From: Deltaproteobacteria bacterium
GTDB lineage: Bacteria; Myxococcota_A; UBA796; UBA9615
Direction: 5' to 3'
Length of the DNA stretch: 64,000 nucleotides
NCBI GenBank assembly: GCA_023954745.1
Contig: JAGSHC010000004.1
Location: 1-64,000, forward strand
Made by a program: the position numbers and the translations under genes. Under the pieces are notes generated by a model. The model saw only the letters and a program-made list of their open reading frames with translations. It did not search any database and was not told where the DNA came from. Positions 40,844-49,844 of the stretch are shown here, piece after piece; position 1 is the stretch's first letter; each line of letters starts with the position of its first letter.

Positions 40844-41709
40844 GACGAGGCTCCCGGGTCGAGGGGCGGTTCGGACAGCGGGAAGAGGGCGAAGTGCGCC
40901 TGATACACCTGCTCGCGGTCACCGTCGGCGCCATCGCAGAGGTCGAGGATGCGCTCTTGGAAGGCGTCGAACTCCCGCTTGAGGACCGGCACGAGGGCCC
41001 GGGGAATGCAGGCGGTGACAGCGCAGAGGTGTCGCTCCTCGCGGGTGGATCCGGTGATGGATCCGCGGGCCAGGTCGAGCATGCCGTCGTGGTAGTTGCG
41101 CGCGGCGAGGCCGGCCACCTCGTGGGGGGTGGCGAGACTCACGTCCACCGGGTGAGTCGCGCCGGTGTCGGTCTGCGCGAGCATGCCCAGCGAGAAGAGC
41201 AGATCCAGCGCGCTCTTCGCCTGGGTCCTCGTGATCCTGGGGCGGAGGGAGCGGGCGATCCAAGCCGGGTCGGCCTCGAAGTCGTCCCGCCGGGCGAGCT
41301 CGTGCAACGCCGAGTGGTACCAGCGCGAGATCACCTCGAAGCCCTTCCCCTCGAGCGACCGGGCCTCGCGAAAGCGGCGTGACGCCGAGATGTGCTGCCA
41401 CGCCTCGTTCTGCTCGTCGGCGGTGCTCGCCTGCCCGAGGTCCACGAGGTGCCCGAAGAAGCGAGACTCTTCCGCCGAGAGCCCCATGGCGCGGACGAAC
41501 CCCTGCACGTTGGCGGGGCTGAGGTTGCGCTTTCCCTGAGCCACGAGGAGCAGCAGGGACGGGTTCTTGTGGCCGGCCTTGCGGGCGAAGAGGCGGTGGG
41601 AGTAGCGAGGATTGCTCGCCTTCTTCGCCTCGAACCAGTCGGCGAGGAACCGACGAAAGTCCAGATAGCCATAGATGGTCGAAGCGCCTGGCACGAACCA
41701 TGGATACAC
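40840..41709 (-). CDS. TIGR02147-family regulator (second copy)
   Basis: 289 residues from a GTG at 41709. The N-terminus STIYGYLDFRRFLADWFEAKK ... SHRLFARKAGHKNPSLLLLVAQGKRNLS matches the other copy at 25392-26255; the winged-helix-like part reads WIARSLRPRITRTQAKSALDLLFSLGMLAQ. The start codon lies in a TGGATACACCT motif (complement strand). It is divergent from the DUF2330 gene and overlaps its own lipoprotein gene. Targets are inferred to be these neighbours. Confidence 0.8.
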   Translation of the reverse strand: MYPWFVPGASTIYGYLDFRRFLADWFEAKKASNPRYSHRLFARKAGHKNPSLLLLVAQGKRNLSPANVQGFVRAMGLSAEESRFFGHLVDLGQASTADEQNEAWQHISASRRFREARSLEGKGFEVISRWYHSALHELARRDDFEADPAWIARSLRPRITRTQAKSALDLLFSLGMLAQTDTGATHPVDVSLATPHEVAGLAARNYHDGMLDLARGSITGSTREERHLCAVTACIPRALVPVLKREFDAFQERILDLCDGADGDREQVYQAHFALFPLSEPPLDPGASS

Positions 41710-41825
41710 CTGAGCACCCAGACAGACAACACGATAACCAAATGAAACAAGGGTGAATCACAGAGAGCGTATCCACACTAAATACGAAACCACGGCTAGT
41801 GATCGGCTCATGTGTGGATACACCT
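41701..41825. promoter_or_regulatory. TGGATACACCT repeats (putative operator)
   Basis: TGGATACACCT occurs at 41701-41711, over the start codon of the TIGR02147 gene, and at 41815-41825. A reverse copy, GTATCCACA, at 41769-41777 pairs with TGTGGATAC at 41813-41821 as an inverted repeat. The gap between the divergent starts is only 154 bases and AT-rich, so these sites overlap both promoters. Confidence 0.6.
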
Positions 41826-41863
41826 CAGATCCCCCTCTAGGGTCTGGATCGGAGGAACGAACC

Positions 41864-43078
41864 ATGACTCGACGCACCCCATCCCTTCTGCTCGTCGCCG
41901 CCGCGGCCGCCAGCCTCGCCATGTCCCCCGCCATCGCTTCGGCCTGCGGAGGCTTCTTCTGTGACGCGGTCATCGACCCCGTGGTGCAGACGGCCGAGCG
42001 CGTGCTCTTCCGCGTGAACGACGACGACACCATCACGAGCGTCATCGAGATCCAGTTCGAGGGAGAGCCCACCGACTTCGCGTGGGTCCTGCCCCTCTCC
42101 GAGGCCATCGACCCCCAGAGCGTCAGCACCGCCCCGGCTGGACTGTTCGACGCGCTGGAAGAGCTGACGGCGCCTCGCTTCTTCACGTCGGACGCCATGG
42201 CCGGGGCCGACGCCGCCTCCTTGGGGATGAGCAACGGGTGCAGCTGTGGAGGCCCCTATTACGACGACTTCTGGGGCGACAGCTTCGTGGGGCCCGACTT
42301 CTCGGGGATCGACGTGGTCGGACGCTCCGTGGCGGGTCCCTACGCCATCGAGATCATCACCGCCGACGACGCGGGCGCCCTGCTCCAGTGGCTCCAGTTC
42401 AACGGCTACCAGATCCCGAGCACCGCCCAGGAGCCCATCGCCGCCTACGTGAACTCCGGTGGCGCCTTCCTCGGCGTGAAGCTGAACCCGGACGTGCCCG
42501 CGGGGCCCATCGATGCATTGGAAATCACCTTCCCAGGCACCGAGCCCATGCTCCCCCTCCTGCTCACCTCGGTGGCGGCGGTGGAGAACATGGACGTCAC
42601 CACCTACGTGCTCGCCGAGGAGCGCTACGCCCCGGACAACTATGTGGATCACGACTTCGACTGGTCCCGGGTCGAATGGACCGGTGTCGCCGACACGGAC
42701 TACGAAGCGCGACTGCCCGCCGAAGTGGACGCCCTCGGCGGCCGGGCCTTCGTGACCGAGTTTGCGGGGGCCACCGAGCTCCTGCCCCTGGAGGACGGCC
42801 CCCTCGGCAAGTCCCTCGACGAGCAGCCGACGCCCATCCAGGCTGCCTCGGAGCTTCTGCGCACCGGGCGCTACATCAGCCGCTTTCGCACCGTCATCTC
42901 CCCCACCGAGATGACCGAGGACCCCGTCTGGGTCCCGGCCCCCGACCTCGGTGACGTCAGCAACCAGCACGTGCTCGGCGCCAACACGACGGCCACCGCA
43001 CGCCTGCCAATCACCGGCAGCCTGCCCCTCTGGTTGTTCGCCGCCTTGGGGTTGGGGTTCCTGCGTCGACGGGCGTGA
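41864..43078 (+). CDS. DUF2330-domain secreted protein with C-terminal anchor
   Basis: 404 residues from the ATG at 41864 (GGAGGA 7 bases upstream); signal peptide ends ...AIASA. The mature start CGGFFCDAVIDPVVQTAERVLFRV is the DUF2330 signature, followed by a FAWVLPLSEAIDP strand. The last ~20 residues (PITGSLPLWLFAALGLGFLRRR) are a hydrophobic helix plus Arg cluster, like sorting tails that are cleaved at the surface. Divergent from the second TIGR02147 module and probably in the same regulon. Confidence 0.8.
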   Translation: MTRRTPSLLLVAAAAASLAMSPAIASACGGFFCDAVIDPVVQTAERVLFRVNDDDTITSVIEIQFEGEPTDFAWVLPLSEAIDPQSVSTAPAGLFDALEELTAPRFFTSDAMAGADAASLGMSNGCSCGGPYYDDFWGDSFVGPDFSGIDVVGRSVAGPYAIEIITADDAGALLQWLQFNGYQIPSTAQEPIAAYVNSGGAFLGVKLNPDVPAGPIDALEITFPGTEPMLPLLLTSVAAVENMDVTTYVLAEERYAPDNYVDHDFDWSRVEWTGVADTDYEARLPAEVDALGGRAFVTEFAGATELLPLEDGPLGKSLDEQPTPIQAASELLRTGRYISRFRTVISPTEMTEDPVWVPAPDLGDVSNQHVLGANTTATARLPITGSLPLWLFAALGLGFLRRRA

Positions 43079-43130
43079 TTCCAGGCCTCCAGGCCGCCCC
43101 CGGGTTGTGACTCGTCGATCTGTGGTCAAT

Positions 43131-43145
43131 GCTCCGCCCCGGAGC
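43131..43145 (+). terminator. Hairpin after DUF2330 gene
   Basis: GCTCCG / CGGAGC stem with a CCC loop, 53 bases after the stop codon and ahead of sucA. No clear T-run; a plausible terminator. Confidence 0.4.
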
Positions 43146-43198
43146 GCTCTTCCGAGGCTTGTTCTCGGGTCCCGCGTCTCCTGGCTGATGAGGATGAC

Positions 43199-46024
43199 GT
43201 GACCGCACACACCCCTGGTTCTGGCTCCCCTGAAACCCTCGACCAGTTGCTCACCGGGCTCACCGGCGAGAACCGCGCATACATCGAGGACCTCTACGCC
43301 GACTGGGTCGAGTCCCCCGTCACGGTGAACCCCGAGTGGCGCGGCATCTTCGAGCGCATGGGTCCGCCGACGGGCGTGACCCGGCGCGAGGACGTCATCG
43401 GCCCGGCGCCCAACCGGCGCAGCATCTTCGGAGGCCGAGAGGCCGCCGCCACCGCCCATCGGGCAGAGCACACGCGCAAGAACGCGGCGGTGTTGCAGCT
43501 CATCAGCAACTACCGGCGCATCGGCCACCTCGCGGCCGACCTCGACCCGCTGGGCTTGCGCGAGCGCGCGCGTCTCCCGCAGCTGGGCCTCGCCTACCAC
43601 GGTCTCTCGGACGACGACCTCGAGACCACCTTCCACGTGGGACGCCTCGCCGGCCCCACATATCAGACGCTGCGCGAGGTGGTGGAGCGGTGCGAGCGGA
43701 TCTACTGCCGCTCCGTCGCGATCGAGTACGCCTACATCCGCGATGAGGCCCGTCGACGCTGGCTCGAGCGCCGCATCGAAGAGGCCGAGAGCCAGGTGGA
43801 GCTGGATCGGCCCACCGCCCTGCGCGTGCTCGAGAAGATGGGCGCCGCAGACCATCTCGAGACCTTCATCCAGACGAAGTACCTGGGACAGAAGCGCTTC
43901 TCCGTCGAAGGCGGCGAGGCGGTCATCCCGCTGCTGGACCTCATCATCGACACTGCGGCCGAGCTCGGCGCGCGGGAGACGGTCATCGGCATGGCTCATC
44001 GCGGGCGCCTCAACGTGCTCGCGAACATCCTTGGCAAGAGCGCCCAGGACATCTTCGAAGAGTTCGACGACGCCGGGGAAGCGCACGACGAGTCCGCGTC
44101 CGGCGACGTGAAGTACCACCTGGGCTTCAGCTCCGACACGACCACCGCGAGCGGGCACCCCATGCACCTCTCGCTCGCGTTCAACCCGTCGCACCTCGAG
44201 TTCGTGGCGCCGGTGGTCATGGGCCAGGTGCGCGCGAAGCAGGACCACTTCAAGGACACCGAGCGCAAGCGCGCGCTGCCCATCGTCATTCACGGGGATG
44301 CGGCCATCGCCGGGCAGGGCGTGTCCGTGGAGACCATCAACCTCGGGCGCCTCGATGGCTACGCCGTGGGCGGGTCCATTCACGTCATCATCAACAACCA
44401 GATCGGCTTCACGACCCCGCCCGAGTCGTCGCGGAGCTCCGCCCACTGCACCGACGTGGCGAAGGTCATCCTGCCGCCGGTCCTGCACGTGAACGCCGAC
44501 GACCTCGGCGCCGTCGCCTTCACCGCGCGCCTCGCGGGGGAGTACCGGCAGACCTTCGGTGAGGACATCTTCATCGACCTGTGGTGCTACCGAAAGTACG
44601 GCCACAACGAGGGCGACGAGCCCGCCTTCACCAACCCGGTGATGGTCCAGGCCATCAAGCGCCGCAAGACGCCGCTCCAGAAGTTCGTGGAGCAGGCCGT
44701 CGCCAAGGGCGTGCTCACCAAGCAGGACCTGGACGAGGTGGGCGGACGCATCCGCGCCGAGCTCCAGCAGGCCCTGGACGCCGCCCGCAGCGACGACAAC
44801 CGGGAGGGCCTCGCGGGCCTGTGGAAGGGAATGCACCACGGGTACGACCCGGCGGCCCTGGACCGGAAGACCTCGGTGCCCGCCGAGCGCCTCGTGGAAC
44901 TCACGAAGGCGCTGGGAGCCATGCCGGAGTCCCACGCCGCCCACCGCAAGATCAAGAAGGTCTACACCGACCGCGTCCGCATGATCGAGGGCGAGATCGG
45001 CATCGACTGGGGCCTCGGTGAGACCCTCGCCTTCGCCACCCTCCTGCGCGAGGGATACGCCGTGCGGATCTCGGGCCAGGACGCAGGGCGCGGCACCTTC
45101 GCCCACCGCCACTCGGTGGTCCACGACCAGAACACCGGCGCGGACTGGGTTCCCTTGAACCACCTCGGCGCAAAGCAGGCCGCTTTCGAGGTCATCGACA
45201 GCCCCCTCAGCGAGGCGGCGGTCCTCGGCTTCGACTACGGCTACTCCCTCGTGCGGCCCGACGCCCTGGCGATCTGGGAGGCCCAGTTCGGCGACTTCGC
45301 CAACGGCGCTCAGGTGCTCATCGACCAGTTCGTGTGCAGCTCCGAGGCGAAGTGGGGCCGCAGCTCTGGCCTCGTCATGCTCCTCCCCCACGGGTACGAG
45401 GGCATGGGTCCCGAGCACAGCTCCGCGCGGCTGGAGCGCTTCCTCCAGCTGAGCGGGGACGAGAACTGGCGGGTGATGAACCTCACGACGCCGGCGCAGA
45501 TCTTCCACGCGCTGCGCGGACAGCTCCATCGGAACTACCGCAAGCCGCTGGTGGTGATGACGCCGAAGTCCCTGCTGAAGCACCGCAAGGCGGTCTCGAC
45601 CCTCTCCGACTTCACGGACGGCGGCTTCAAGCCCGTCATCGACGACTCCCGGGTCAGCGACCGCAGCAAGGTGGAGCGCGTCGTGCTCTGCAGCGGCAAG
45701 GTCTACTACGAGCTGGTGCAGCGTCTGGACGACCTCGGGGAGCAGCGCATCGCGGTGCTGCGCGTCGAGCAGCTGTACCCCCTGCCCGAGGTGGAGCTGA
45801 AGGCCGCCCTCGCCGAGTACCCCGCGAACGCGGACCTCGTCTGGTGCCAGGAGGAGCCCCGCAACATGGGCGCCTGGCAGCACATGATGGAGTGCGTGGA
45901 GGTGAGCACGGAGCGCCGCCCCCGCTACATCGGTCGGAGGCGCTCGGCGTCCCCGGCCACCGGCAGCAAGAAGGTCCACAAGAAAGAGCAGAGCGCCCTG
46001 GTCGAAGAGGCCACCACGCTCTGA
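43199..46024 (+). CDS. sucA: 2-oxoglutarate dehydrogenase E1
   Basis: 941 residues from a GTG, normal length for SucA. It decarboxylates 2-oxoglutarate with thiamine diphosphate and passes the succinyl group to lipoyl-E2, in the TCA cycle. Family motifs include YIEDLYADW near the N-terminus (the E2-binding-type start), GMAHRGRLNVLANILGK, KYHLGFSSD, HGDAAIAGQG with VIINNQIGFTT for thiamine diphosphate-magnesium binding, and QEEPRNMGAW near the end. sucB follows after 103 bases and lpd after that, so the complete complex is encoded here. A hairpin precedes it. Confidence 0.97.
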   Translation: MTAHTPGSGSPETLDQLLTGLTGENRAYIEDLYADWVESPVTVNPEWRGIFERMGPPTGVTRREDVIGPAPNRRSIFGGREAAATAHRAEHTRKNAAVLQLISNYRRIGHLAADLDPLGLRERARLPQLGLAYHGLSDDDLETTFHVGRLAGPTYQTLREVVERCERIYCRSVAIEYAYIRDEARRRWLERRIEEAESQVELDRPTALRVLEKMGAADHLETFIQTKYLGQKRFSVEGGEAVIPLLDLIIDTAAELGARETVIGMAHRGRLNVLANILGKSAQDIFEEFDDAGEAHDESASGDVKYHLGFSSDTTTASGHPMHLSLAFNPSHLEFVAPVVMGQVRAKQDHFKDTERKRALPIVIHGDAAIAGQGVSVETINLGRLDGYAVGGSIHVIINNQIGFTTPPESSRSSAHCTDVAKVILPPVLHVNADDLGAVAFTARLAGEYRQTFGEDIFIDLWCYRKYGHNEGDEPAFTNPVMVQAIKRRKTPLQKFVEQAVAKGVLTKQDLDEVGGRIRAELQQALDAARSDDNREGLAGLWKGMHHGYDPAALDRKTSVPAERLVELTKALGAMPESHAAHRKIKKVYTDRVRMIEGEIGIDWGLGETLAFATLLREGYAVRISGQDAGRGTFAHRHSVVHDQNTGADWVPLNHLGAKQAAFEVIDSPLSEAAVLGFDYGYSLVRPDALAIWEAQFGDFANGAQVLIDQFVCSSEAKWGRSSGLVMLLPHGYEGMGPEHSSARLERFLQLSGDENWRVMNLTTPAQIFHALRGQLHRNYRKPLVVMTPKSLLKHRKAVSTLSDFTDGGFKPVIDDSRVSDRSKVERVVLCSGKVYYELVQRLDDLGEQRIAVLRVEQLYPLPEVELKAALAEYPANADLVWCQEEPRNMGAWQHMMECVEVSTERRPRYIGRRRSASPATGSKKVHKKEQSALVEEATTL

Positions 46025-46127
46025 GTTCCCTGCGGGGGCTCGACCCTCGCGCCCTTTCCTGGAGGACTGCCCGACGACGGGCTAGCCTCCCGTCCCCCCG
46101 CACACCGCGGACCGAGGTTTCAAAGAC

Positions 46128-47372
46128 ATGGCTGACATCGTCATCCCCGAGGTGGGTGAGTCCATCACCGAAGGCACGCTGAGCACCTGGTACGTCAAGG
46201 TCGGCGACGCCATCGCCGTGGACCAGCCGATCTTCGAGCTCGAGACGGACAAGATCACCACCGACGTGCCCTCCCCCGTGGGGGGCGTCGTCACCGAGCT
46301 CCTCGCCGCGGACGGCGAAGACGTCATGATCGGAGCCGTCGTGGCCCGCGTCGACGAGTCGGCGAAGGTGGAAGCGGCTCCTGCGGCCGAGGCTGCTCCC
46401 GCTCCGGCGGTTGAGGCCGCCCCGGCGGCGGAGGCTGCTCCGGCTCCGGCCGCCCCGAGCTCCGACATGCCCCTGCCCCCGGCCACCCGTCGGATGGTGG
46501 AGGAGCACGGAGTGGACGCGAGCCAAGTGACCGGTTCGGGCGTCCGCGGCCAGATCCTCAAGGAGGACGTGCAGGCCTACCTCGCCACGGACCACGCCGG
46601 CACCATGGCCTCGATCCCTGCCGTCTCCGGGGTCCGTTCCACCGTGCCGCCGGTCGCCTCGACCAGCACCGGCCGATCCACCCGTCGTGTCCCGATGACC
46701 CGCCTGCGCCGCCGTATTGCCCAGCGCCTCAAGGAGGTCCAGAACACCTCGGCCATCCTCACCACCTTCAACGAGGTGGACATGAAGCCGGTGATGGACC
46801 TGCGCAGCAAGTACAAGCAGGCGTTCATCGACAAGCACGGCAACAAGCTCGGGTTCATGAGCTTCTTCGTGAAGGCCGCCATCGAGGCCCTCAAGGAGTT
46901 CCCGGCCGTGAACGGGACCATCGACGGCGACGACATCGTCTACAACGAGTTCTACGACGTCGGCATCGCTGTCTCCAGCAAGCGCGGCCTCGTGGTCCCC
47001 GTCCTGCGAGACGCCGACCGCCTCAGCTTCGCCGAGATCGAGAAGGGCATCGGCGCCCTCGCCGGCGCCGCCCGGGACGGGGCTCTGACCCTGGACCAGC
47101 TCTCCGGTGGCACGTTCACGATCACCAACGGTGGCACCTTCGGCTCCATGCTGAGCACGCCCATCCTGAACGCGCCCCAGAGCGCCATCCTCGGCATGCA
47201 CAACATCGTGAAGCGGCCCTGGGTCGTGGGGGACTCCATCGAGGTGCGGCCGATCATGTATCTGGCGCTGTCCTACGACCACCGCATCATCGACGGGTCA
47301 CAGGCCGTGCGCTTCCTCGTGAAGATCAAGCAGGTCCTCGAAGATCCCGCCCGCCTCCTCCTCGAGGTCTGA
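46128..47372 (+). CDS. sucB: Dihydrolipoamide succinyltransferase (E2)
   Basis: 414 residues. Lipoyl domain 1-76 with lipoyl-Lys42 in ETDKITTDV; an Ala/Pro/Glu hinge of EAAPAPA repeats (~82-113); an E1/E3-binding domain near 117-155 ([17 protein letters not shown]...); and a catalytic domain from ~180 to the end with the active-site region YDHRIIDG. It forms the core of the 2-oxoglutarate dehydrogenase complex. One lipoyl domain, as usual for SucB. lpd starts 4 bases after the stop. Confidence 0.97.
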   Translation: MADIVIPEVGESITEGTLSTWYVKVGDAIAVDQPIFELETDKITTDVPSPVGGVVTELLAADGEDVMIGAVVARVDESAKVEAAPAAEAAPAPAVEAAPAAEAAPAPAAPSSDMPLPPATRRMVEEHGVDASQVTGSGVRGQILKEDVQAYLATDHAGTMASIPAVSGVRSTVPPVASTSTGRSTRRVPMTRLRRRIAQRLKEVQNTSAILTTFNEVDMKPVMDLRSKYKQAFIDKHGNKLGFMSFFVKAAIEALKEFPAVNGTIDGDDIVYNEFYDVGIAVSSKRGLVVPVLRDADRLSFAEIEKGIGALAGAARDGALTLDQLSGGTFTITNGGTFGSMLSTPILNAPQSAILGMHNIVKRPWVVGDSIEVRPIMYLALSYDHRIIDGSQAVRFLVKIKQVLEDPARLLLEV

Positions 47373-47376
47373 GCTC

Positions 47377-48780
47377 ATGAGCAACTCCTTCGACGTCGTC
47401 ATCATCGGCACGGGCCCTGGCGGGTACGTGTGCGCCATCCGCTGCGCCCAGCTCGGTCTCAAGACCGCCGTCGTGGAGCGGTGGCCCACCTTCGGGGGCA
47501 CGTGCCTCAACGTGGGCTGCATCCCCAGCAAGGCGCTCCTCGAGAGCAGCGAGCTCTTCCACCGCGCGGAGGTCGAGTTCAAGAAGCACGGCATCGCCGT
47601 GGACCCCACCATCGACCTCGCGACCATGCACAAGCGCAAGGACCGCGTGGTGGCCTCCAACACCCGTGGCGTGGCCGGGCTGTTCAAGAAGAACGGCGTG
47701 ATCGCGTTCCATGGCCTCGGCAGCATCACCGGCGCCGGACAGGTGACCGTCACCCCCGATGAGGGAGACGCCACCGTGCTCACGGCGGAGCACATCGTCA
47801 TCGCGACGGGCTCCGAGCCCTCGAGCATCCCTGGGGTCGACCTCGACGGCGCGCGCGTCGTGACGTCGACGGAGGCGCTCACGTTCGACGCCGTCCCCGA
47901 GCGCCTCGCGGTCATCGGCGCCGGCGTCATCGGCATGGAGATGGGCTCGGTCTGGAACCGGCTCGGGGCCAAGGTGACGGTCTTCGAGTACCAGGACCGG
48001 CTGTTCCCCTTCGCCGACAAGGACGTGTCGAAGGCGGCGATGAAGTCGTTCCGCAAGCAGAAGTTCGCCTTCAACCTCGGCGTGGCGGTGCAGCGCACCG
48101 AGCTCATGGACGACGGCGTGAAGGTCATCTTCAAGGCCAAGGGCGCGGACGAAGAGCAGGAGTTCGTAGCTGACAAGGTGCTCGTCGCGGTGGGGCGTCG
48201 TCCCAACACGGACGGGCTCGGCGCTGACGTCATGGGCGTCGCCCTCGACAAGCGCGGCTACGTGACCATCGACTCCCACTGGCGCACGAACGTCCCTGGC
48301 ATCTACGCCATCGGGGACGTGGTGGGTGGTCTGATGTTGGCCCACAAGGCCGAGGACGAGGGCATCGCCCTGGCCGAGCAGATCGCGGGCAAGCCCGGGC
48401 ACGTCAACTACGACGCGATCCCCAGCGTGATCTACACCGCGCCGGAGATCGCCTCAGTGGGCAAGACCCAGGAAGAGCTCGAGGCCGCGGGGGTGGCCTT
48501 CAAGTCGGGTCAGTTCCCCTTCCTCGCGAACGGCCGCGCGAAGGCCATGGAGCAGAAGGAGGGGTTCGTGAAGATCCTCGCCGACGCCACCACCGACCGA
48601 ATCCTCGGCGTGCACATGATCGGGCCCGTCGTGGGAGAGCTCATCGCGGAGATGGTGCTCGCCATGGAGTTCGGCGCCACGGCCGAGGACATCGCGCGCA
48701 CATGCCATGCGCACCCCACCCTGAGCGAGGTCGTGCGCGAAGCAGCGCTCGACACGATCGGTCGCGTCATCCACTTCTAG
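47377..48780 (+). CDS. lpdA: Dihydrolipoamide dehydrogenase (E3)
   Basis: 467 residues. FAD fold at the N-terminus (VVIIGTGPGGYVCAIR), redox disulfide Cys43/Cys48 in GGTCLNVGCIPSKALL, NAD fold AVIGAGVIGMEMGSVW, and the C-terminal catalytic HAHPTLSE (His plus Glu dyad). It re-oxidises dihydrolipoamide of the SucB core with NAD. Its place directly after sucB suggests service to the 2-oxoglutarate complex, though one E3 may also serve other dehydrogenases. Confidence 0.97.
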   Translation: MSNSFDVVIIGTGPGGYVCAIRCAQLGLKTAVVERWPTFGGTCLNVGCIPSKALLESSELFHRAEVEFKKHGIAVDPTIDLATMHKRKDRVVASNTRGVAGLFKKNGVIAFHGLGSITGAGQVTVTPDEGDATVLTAEHIVIATGSEPSSIPGVDLDGARVVTSTEALTFDAVPERLAVIGAGVIGMEMGSVWNRLGAKVTVFEYQDRLFPFADKDVSKAAMKSFRKQKFAFNLGVAVQRTELMDDGVKVIFKAKGADEEQEFVADKVLVAVGRRPNTDGLGADVMGVALDKRGYVTIDSHWRTNVPGIYAIGDVVGGLMLAHKAEDEGIALAEQIAGKPGHVNYDAIPSVIYTAPEIASVGKTQEELEAAGVAFKSGQFPFLANGRAKAMEQKEGFVKILADATTDRILGVHMIGPVVGELIAEMVLAMEFGATAEDIARTCHAHPTLSEVVREAALDTIGRVIHF

Positions 48781-48791
48781 AGAGCGAGTCC

Positions 48792-49646
48792 TCAGTTCCA
48801 GTTCCCGAGGACGGTGCCCTGGAGTTGGGGGGTCCCGGGGGTGACCGTGCCCTGGAACTGCAGGATGGTGTAGGGCGTGGTCCAGACCGTGATCTCGTCC
48901 TGCAGACCCCAGTCGCCGTAGACGGTCGTGATGTGGCACAGCTCGAAGAAGTTCGACGCGCCACCCACGTTGCCGACGCCGCCGAGGATGTGGGCGCCAC
49001 CGAAGTTGTGGTTGTCCGTCCACCAGGCGTAGCTCACCAGCTCCTGCAGCTCGGTCCAGCCGGCGAAGGGCGCGCCCGCCAGGGTGGTCCCGTCGTAGTA
49101 ATCGCACCGGGTGTTCCGGTAGTTGATGGTCGAGCCGCCGCCCAGGTCCACCTCCACCTCGTGGAACCAGGTGGTGCTTGCGTCGTTGCCGGTCAACGTG
49201 CCCTGCGGGTACTGGGCCGCCGCGGCCACCTGGGTGTCGGCTAGCGAGGCGCTGCAAGGGTCCCACCAGAGCGCGTTGGCCCCGGGATCACTCCAGTAGC
49301 CGGCCGGCACCTTCGGGCCCCCGTAGACAGCGGCAAGGACGGCGCTCTCCGCGAAGGCCTCGGCGCAGAACGTGGGCTCGACGCCGTCGTCGTCGTCGGC
49401 CACGTCGTCGTCGTCCATGGAGTCGTCGTCGTCTGCCACGTCGTCGTCGTCCATGGAGTCGTCGTCGTCCATGGAGTCGTCGTCGTCCATGGAGTCGTCG
49501 TCGTCCATGGAGTCGTCGTCGTCCATGGAGTCGTCGTCGTTGGACACGTCGTCGTCGTTGGACACGTCATCGTCGTTTCCCAGGGTCGGCGGGCAACCCA
49601 CGGAAAAGAAGGCAAGGACCAAGAGAGCGACCAGCGAGCGATCCAT
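48792..49646 (-). CDS. Poly-Asp lipoprotein (SMDDDD type)
   Basis: 284 residues; the leader ends FFSVGCP. Residues ~25-90 are NDDD, SMDDDD and VADDDD units. The following ~190-residue domain has several Cys (TFC, DPC, TRC, ELC) and is rich in Trp, Tyr and Gly; no family recognised. Convergent with lpd, 11 bases apart. The 198-base gap upstream (49647-49844) contains its promoter and nothing else recognisable. Confidence 0.75.
   Translation of the reverse strand: MDRSLVALLVLAFFSVGCPPTLGNDDDVSNDDDVSNDDDSMDDDDSMDDDDSMDDDDSMDDDDSMDDDDVADDDDSMDDDDVADDDDGVEPTFCAEAFAESAVLAAVYGGPKVPAGYWSDPGANALWWDPCSASLADTQVAAAAQYPQGTLTGNDASTTWFHEVEVDLGGGSTINYRNTRCDYYDGTTLAGAPFAGWTELQELVSYAWWTDNHNFGGAHILGGVGNVGGASNFFELCHITTVYGDWGLQDEITVWTTPYTILQFQGTVTPGTPQLQGTVLGNWN
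49386..49577 (-). repeat. Poly-Asp codon repeat (SMDDDD, 18-base units)
   Basis: At least five adjacent, nearly identical 18-base units (tcgtcgtcgtccatggag on the plus strand) plus diverged flanks, encoding the acidic linker of the lipoprotein. Confidence 0.9.
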
Positions 49647-49844
49647 CGTTCCTCCCGTCGAAACCGGTTCAAGTCTTCCCCGTCAGCGCCGACGAAGAAA
49701 GAGTCGTCCGGTCCGGAGCCGATCCTGGACCGGTGGGTTGACACCATCGGGCAGCCCCAAGGCCCCACGCTGGAGGAGACCCGCCGCACCATCTCTGGGG
49801 CGCCAATGCCCACCACCGAAGAAGAGGCAGACTGAGCGAGCCCT

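Noticed and set aside
41837-45979. 1380-codon open frame antisense to sucA and the DUF2330 gene
   Set aside because: The plus strand encodes conserved SucA with all family motifs; the antisense frame is His/Val/Asp-rich without any domain, as expected for a GC-rich shadow.
49386-49577. Regular 18-base direct repeats resembling a CRISPR array
   Set aside because: No unique spacers; the repeats are in frame and encode an acidic linker.
49632-49835. Plus-strand frame ending in a plausible protein-like tail before the stop at 49833-49835
   Set aside because: No usable start codon; it runs into the antisense of a signal peptide.
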